Shown here in pieces: positions 5,759 through 9,312 of a stretch of 9,312 bases of DNA. This stretch comes from PUND01 sp046538345 (lineage in GTDB: Bacteria; Planctomycetota; Phycisphaerae; SM23-33): the NCBI GenBank assembly GCA_046538345.1, contig JBKHJB010000087.1, positions 1-9,312 of the forward strand, read 5' to 3'. The translations under genes and the position numbers were made by a program. The notes beneath the pieces were generated by a model. It did not search any database, was not told where the DNA came from, and saw only the letters and a program-made list of their open reading frames with translations. How positions within the stretch are numbered: position 1 is the stretch's first letter; every line of letters begins with the position of its first letter.

Positions 5759-7366
5759 ATGAATGAAAGCCCACGTACAACGCGCCAGATGGGCCAACCC
5801 CAGCCGCCGGGACTGTCAACACCCGACAGGGTTAGCTATGGGCTGGCTCGGCTTCGCTGCCGCATGTCCCGAACCGGCGCGCAAATAAAGCGGCTGAGCC
5901 ACTGGCTGGAGGAGGATCTTTTCCCCGCAGCCGACAAGGTCAGCGAGGAGACGCTGACGCTGAAACCGCAAGAGGACGGTAGAATCGCGGTTGAGCGTGC
6001 GGAACCGGAGGATGCACCTTACATATGCGACTGTCACGATCTCGCAAACCTGCTGCGTCGGCTTTCCATTCACACTATCCGCATGGACACCCGTCTGGAA
6101 AGCAACCAGATACAGGATGTGCTGGTCCTGCTGGCCGCGTGTAAGCGGAAACCCGGATCGACGGAAGCATCCGCCGGCCTTGACGGCATGCGGCGAAAGT
6201 TGCGATCCGAAGCCGGGCTGCATTTCAACTGCATGCACGTCAGGCATCACAACGGCGTGCTGATAGTGCGATACAGCTACTGTCTCACACGGCTGAGCTT
6301 GGCCGTTCGATGGTTCGAACGGCGACACCGCCGCTTTGGCGACCACCGGGCGCTGTTCCATGCCGCGCCGAGGTACGGACTTGGCGTAGTCGCGTTGACC
6401 GGCGCGGTGCTGGCGGGCTACCTGCGGACCGGTAGCGTTACGTTTCTGGTAGTCGCGATGGGGGTGCAGGCGGTGGTTCTCTTTACGGCCGTGTACGTGT
6501 TCATGCGCGGGATGGGCAGCGTCGAGTACGACAGAGAGGAAAGCGCCTACCGCCTGGCTCAAGCCCACGCGAAGGTCACAGAGTACACCCGGCGCATAGG
6601 CCGCGATCTCGACCTGGCACGGACGGTACAGCGAAAGCTCCTGCCGGTCCCGAACCGGATGCCGCTGGGCGATCACGTCGAGTGGGCGAGTCACTTCGAG
6701 CCGGAGACAGAGGTCGGCGGCGACTACTTCGACGTGGCCGCACTGGATGAGCACCGTGCCTCCGTCGTTTTCGCCGACGTCAGCGGGCACGGAATGTCGG
6801 CCGCACTGATTACGGTAATCGTCAAAATGGCGTTTCTGTTCTGGGTGGAGGCGGGCTGGTCGCTAAGCGAGTTCGTCCTGTGCGTCAACCGCGAGCTGTG
6901 CCGTCTCACCCCCGAAGGCAGCTTCGTCGTGCTCGTCGCAGCCATCTATGACGGCAAAGACGGTTGCCTGCGATTCGTCAACGCCGGTCATTCGCCCGAG
7001 CCGTTCTTCCTGCCGGCCGATACCGGCGCACCGGTGCGGGTTCTCTCGCAACGCGGTTCGATGCTCCTGGGCGTCCGGGCGAATATCGAGGTCGCCGAAG
7101 CCACCCAGCCGCTGGCTCCCGGAGATGCGGTGCTTTTTGCCACCGACGGGCTGAACGAGGCACAGAACTCCCGCGGAGAGCTTTACGGTAAGCAACGCCT
7201 GTTGCGGCGGCTCGTCGAGCATCGCGCCCGCCCGCTGGAACCGCTGGTCTCGGCCGTGCTGGACGACATAGACAACTTTACCGCCGGTATCGAACAGACC
7301 GACGACAGGACCTTGCTGGCGTTTCGTGTCCGCCCCTCGGGTAAGCAATTCGCGGGTACGAAATGA
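5759..7366 (+). CDS. Membrane SpoIIE/RsbU-type PP2C serine phosphatase
   Basis: This 535-residue protein is a probable signalling phosphatase; relatives dephosphorylate anti-sigma-factor antagonists. The N-terminal ~200 residues carry no standard sensor domain I can name. Two membrane helices follow (about 207-222 and 227-249), then a helical linker (255-295, possibly coiled coil) containing the DLDLARTVQRKLLP motif (284-297), then the PP2C domain (about 310-527). Metal-binding residues are present: D322 in VGGDYFD, D340 in ADVSGHGMSAAL (339-350), D463 in FATDGLNEAQN, and the TDDRT acidic pair (514-518); the NAGH motif is at 408-411. All core residues are intact, so it should be active, with the catalytic part in the cytoplasm. 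The ATG at 5759 has a modest GAGAG site 7 bases upstream, 27 bases after the oxidoreductase. No STAS or anti-sigma partner gene is in the window. Confidence 0.92.
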   Translation: MNESPRTTRQMGQPQPPGLSTPDRVSYGLARLRCRMSRTGAQIKRLSHWLEEDLFPAADKVSEETLTLKPQEDGRIAVERAEPEDAPYICDCHDLANLLRRLSIHTIRMDTRLESNQIQDVLVLLAACKRKPGSTEASAGLDGMRRKLRSEAGLHFNCMHVRHHNGVLIVRYSYCLTRLSLAVRWFERRHRRFGDHRALFHAAPRYGLGVVALTGAVLAGYLRTGSVTFLVVAMGVQAVVLFTAVYVFMRGMGSVEYDREESAYRLAQAHAKVTEYTRRIGRDLDLARTVQRKLLPVPNRMPLGDHVEWASHFEPETEVGGDYFDVAALDEHRASVVFADVSGHGMSAALITVIVKMAFLFWVEAGWSLSEFVLCVNRELCRLTPEGSFVVLVAAIYDGKDGCLRFVNAGHSPEPFFLPADTGAPVRVLSQRGSMLLGVRANIEVAEATQPLAPGDAVLFATDGLNEAQNSRGELYGKQRLLRRLVEHRARPLEPLVSAVLDDIDNFTAGIEQTDDRTLLAFRVRPSGKQFAGTK

Positions 7367-7386
7367 CGCCGCGTAGAATGCAGAAA

Positions 7387-7392
7387 AAGGAG
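7387..7392 (+). promoter_or_regulatory. Ribosome-binding site for transaldolase
   Basis: AAGGAG (in an AAAAAGGAG run) lies 5 bases before the ATG at 7398. It fixes the start and is one of the strongest sites in the window. Confidence 0.65.
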
Positions 7393-7397
7393 CAGCC

Positions 7398-8477
7398 ATG
7401 ACAATAGTGCACGATCTTCAAGGGTACGACCAGTCCATGTGGCTGGATTACATCCATCGACGGGCTATCAAAGAAGGCAGGATCGCCTTCCGTATTGAAA
7501 ACGGAATCCGCGGACTGACTTCCAACCCGTCGATCTTCCAGAAGGCCATCGCCGACAGCGAGGACTACGATTCGGATATTGCGGAGCTCAGCCGCAAGGG
7601 GCTAAGCGTAAAGGATATCTATGAGAATCTCGCGATTGCGGACCTTCAACAGGCGGCCGATCTGCTGCGCCCGATTTATGACCAGACAGGCGGAACAGAC
7701 GGTTACGTCAGTCTGGAGGTGAATCCGGAACTGGCCTATAAGACCGACGAGACGATTGCCGAAGCCCTGCGTCTGTTCGAACATATGCAACGGCCTAACG
7801 CTCTGATCAAGATTCCCGCCACCGAGCAGGGCCTGCCGGCCATTACACGCGCGATCTCAGAAGGCGTGAACGTCAACGTAACGCTTATGTTTTCGCTCCG
7901 GCAGTACGACCAGGTCTGGGATGCCTACGTCACCGGCCTGGAACAGCGGCGCGACACCGGCAAACCGATTGACGGGGTATTCTCGGTGGCTTCTTTCTTC
8001 GTCAGCCGCGTTGATACCGCGGTGGACAAACAGCTACAGGACACCGACAAGACGCACCTGATGGGACATATCGCGATCGACAACGCGCGTCTGGCTTACG
8101 CGCTGTTTCAGGACAAACTCTCGCAGACGCGATGGCAGTTGCTCGCCCAGGCCGGGGCTAATGTGCAAAAGGTTCTCTGGGGCAGCACCGGCACGAAGAA
8201 CCCGAACTACCCCGACACTCTGTACGTGGACAATCTCATCGGCCCGGACACTATCAACACCGTCCCGCCGGATACGCTGGACGCGTTTCTCGAGAACGGC
8301 AGCGTTGGGCGAACCGTGGATAGCGACCTCGACGGCGCGCGCCAAAGAAGGAAAGAACTGGCAGAAGCAGGCGTCGATCTCGACCAAATCACCGACCAAC
8401 TGCTCGAAGACGGCGTGAAGAAATTCGCGGATTCGTTCGAAGGACTACTGGCGAGTATTCGCGAGAAAATGCAATAG
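7398..8477 (+). CDS. tal: Transaldolase
   Basis: This 359-residue cytoplasmic enzyme of the non-oxidative pentose phosphate pathway transfers a dihydroxyacetone unit from sedoheptulose-7-phosphate to glyceraldehyde-3-phosphate, giving erythrose-4-phosphate and fructose-6-phosphate. The (beta/alpha)8 barrel signatures are clear: MWLDYI with the conserved D17, GLTSNPSIFQKA (39-50), YVSLEVNP (103-110), ALIKIPATEQGLPAI (135-149) with K138 as the Schiff-base lysine, GVNVNVTLMFS (156-166), and FSVASFFVSRVD in the second half. Its length (~360) and the long insert region fit the longer transaldolase type found in actinobacteria and many environmental phyla rather than the ~220-residue TalC/MipB form. 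It lies 31 bases after the phosphatase with a strong ribosome site and no separate promoter that I can defend, so it is probably co-transcribed. Confidence 0.95.
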   Translation: MTIVHDLQGYDQSMWLDYIHRRAIKEGRIAFRIENGIRGLTSNPSIFQKAIADSEDYDSDIAELSRKGLSVKDIYENLAIADLQQAADLLRPIYDQTGGTDGYVSLEVNPELAYKTDETIAEALRLFEHMQRPNALIKIPATEQGLPAITRAISEGVNVNVTLMFSLRQYDQVWDAYVTGLEQRRDTGKPIDGVFSVASFFVSRVDTAVDKQLQDTDKTHLMGHIAIDNARLAYALFQDKLSQTRWQLLAQAGANVQKVLWGSTGTKNPNYPDTLYVDNLIGPDTINTVPPDTLDAFLENGSVGRTVDSDLDGARQRRKELAEAGVDLDQITDQLLEDGVKKFADSFEGLLASIREKMQ

Positions 8478-8592
8478 CGGCCCATGTGGAACCGCCGTGA
8501 AACCCGGCGTGCCCGCACCGACAGACCAGGACGTCCCGACAACCAGGCCCGACACCTCGCCGGAAAACCCGGACAGCGACAGCGGGGGGTAG

Positions 8593-9312
8593 ATGGAAGC
8601 AGACCCGGACCCCATCCATTCAAAGCGTGACGCAACGTCCGATGAGACCGCCGGAAGTGCTTTGCACTGCGCCTTGTCCGGCCGCCGGCGGAATGCTCTC
8701 TGGCTGATGGGCGGAGTCCTGTTGGCGGCGGGCATGTGGCTGCGTGTCTGGGCGCGATTGGACCTGCTCGTCTCACCCGCCGCGTTGGTAGCCGCCGGCG
8801 TCGGCATGGGCATGCTGCTGCTGGCGCTGCTTGCGATTCGTCCAAGACGACTTTCCCGTCCGTTTGCGGTTGCGATGGTCGTTCTGGCGGTTCTGATGCG
8901 GCTGCCGTGGTTCTTCGTCCCGGCGTCGGCCGGCGAGGACTACTGCCGCTACATGTGGGACGGCGCGGTCACCGCCCACGGCGCCAGCCCGTACCGCCAC
9001 GCTCCACAGGACGTACTCGATGGAGATATCGAGGACCCGGTTGTAAACCGGCTCGCGCAAACAGGCCGCTCTACTTTGGAGGGCGTCAATCACCCTCACC
9101 TGCGGACCATCTACCCGCCCGCCGCGCAAGGCGCCTTTGCCGTTGGCTACTGGCTCACTCCGTTCGACCTGACTGGCTGGCGCGTGGTTCTTCTGGCGTT
9201 CGACGGCATCGCCGCACTGGCGGGATTGGGGCTGCTGCGAAAGGCCGCCCTGCCGGCGTCCCTGTTGTTCGTCTATCTGTGGAACCCCCTCCTGGTGGCG
9301 GAAAGCTACGGC
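8593..9312 (+). CDS. GT-C type polytopic glycosyltransferase, N-terminal part (truncated by window end)
   Basis: The frame is open from the ATG at 8593 to the window end (240 codons). Residues 1-33 are hydrophilic and probably disordered; hydrophobic helices follow at about 36-53, 62-82, 91-109, 178-190, 197-214 and 222-238. The large loop after the third helix has GEDYCRYMWDGAVTAHGASPYRHAP (114-138) and VNHPHLRTIYPPAAQ (165-179). These are typical of integral membrane glycosyltransferases that use polyprenol-phosphate sugars (GT87/DUF2029-like and mannosyltransferase-like families); the acidic E115/D116 pair is the candidate catalytic site. The LWNPLLVAE motif (229-237) also fits. Donor and acceptor are unknown. 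A TAG sits immediately before the ATG, so there is no in-frame start further upstream without crossing that stop. The only purine run (GGGGGG, 8584-8589) is just 3 bases from the ATG, closer than usual. This gene may begin a second unit after a 115-base gap. Confidence 0.82.
   Translation, partial: MEADPDPIHSKRDATSDETAGSALHCALSGRRRNALWLMGGVLLAAGMWLRVWARLDLLVSPAALVAAGVGMGMLLLALLAIRPRRLSRPFAVAMVVLAVLMRLPWFFVPASAGEDYCRYMWDGAVTAHGASPYRHAPQDVLDGDIEDPVVNRLAQTGRSTLEGVNHPHLRTIYPPAAQGAFAVGYWLTPFDLTGWRVVLLAFDGIAALAGLGLLRKAALPASLLFVYLWNPLLVAESYG

Noticed and set aside
5745..5759. Four-codon ORF (MRAT) overlapping the phosphatase start
   Set aside because: Too short to mean anything; ATG and TGA are close by chance, and GAGAG serves the ATG at 5759.
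4994..5797. Minus-strand ORF (267 codons) opposite the FAD oxidoreductase, plus similar ones at 4211-4981 and 3236-3997
   Set aside because: These are shadows of strongly supported + strand genes; their composition is Arg/His/Pro-rich, as expected of antisense reading of high-GC codons.
5816..6790. Long minus-strand ORF (324 codons) opposite the phosphatase gene
   Set aside because: It is the complement frame of a clear PP2C gene in GC-rich DNA; its translation has no recognisable motif and no ribosome site of note.
7349..7379. Possible promoter before transaldolase (TAGAAT at 7374-7379)
   Set aside because: There is no credible -35 hexamer at 16-18 bases, and the -10-like match overlaps the short gap before a ribosome site; chance is the simplest reading.
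8478..8592. Possible terminator after transaldolase
   Set aside because: Short GC inverted pieces exist (for example CCGG-AAAAC-CCGG) but there is no stable long stem followed by a T run.

Overview
This is a GC-rich bacterial window in which every supportable gene lies on the + strand. They sit head to tail with short gaps or 4-base ATGA overlaps, so most of the window reads as one long transcription unit. There is no RNA gene, insertion sequence, CRISPR array or convincing terminator. The mix of families (DUF547, TVP38/TMEM64, GH130, a membrane SpoIIE-type phosphatase, transaldolase and a GT-C glycosyltransferase), together with ordinary Shine-Dalgarno sites, suggests a free-living Gram-negative-type environmental bacterium. 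Planctomycetota is my best guess, held weakly, because no phylogenetic marker gene is present.

Layout: a membrane-anchored DUF547 protein (13-981); a 56-residue cysteine-rich protein (986-1156); a TVP38/TMEM64 membrane protein (1194-1955); a GH130 mannoside phosphorylase/hydrolase (1952-2893); a CPA1-type cation:proton antiporter (about 2958-4217); a class I FAD/NAD(P) disulfide oxidoreductase of the 'mercuric reductase-like' kind (4214-5731); a SpoIIE/PP2C-type serine phosphatase with two membrane helices (5759-7366); a transaldolase (7398-8477); and the first 240 codons of a multi-membrane glycosyltransferase that runs off the end (8593-9312).

How they may work together (inference): TVP38 proteins and this kind of FAD oxidoreductase are known partners, sometimes fused into one polypeptide, and DUF547 proteins are often nearby. 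Here that module is interleaved with a GH130 enzyme and an ion antiporter, and is followed by a signalling phosphatase and sugar-metabolism genes. This would suit an envelope, redox or ion-stress locus linked to mannose-type carbohydrate turnover. No single gene proves that.

The most notable sequence-level oddities are a perfect 8-bp-arm palindrome inserted in frame in the DUF547 gene, where it encodes LPAGQAG; a small Cys-rich ORF with an excellent ribosome-binding site; a 21-codon ORF that bridges GH130 to the antiporter start; and an unassigned ~200-residue N-terminal region on the phosphatase.
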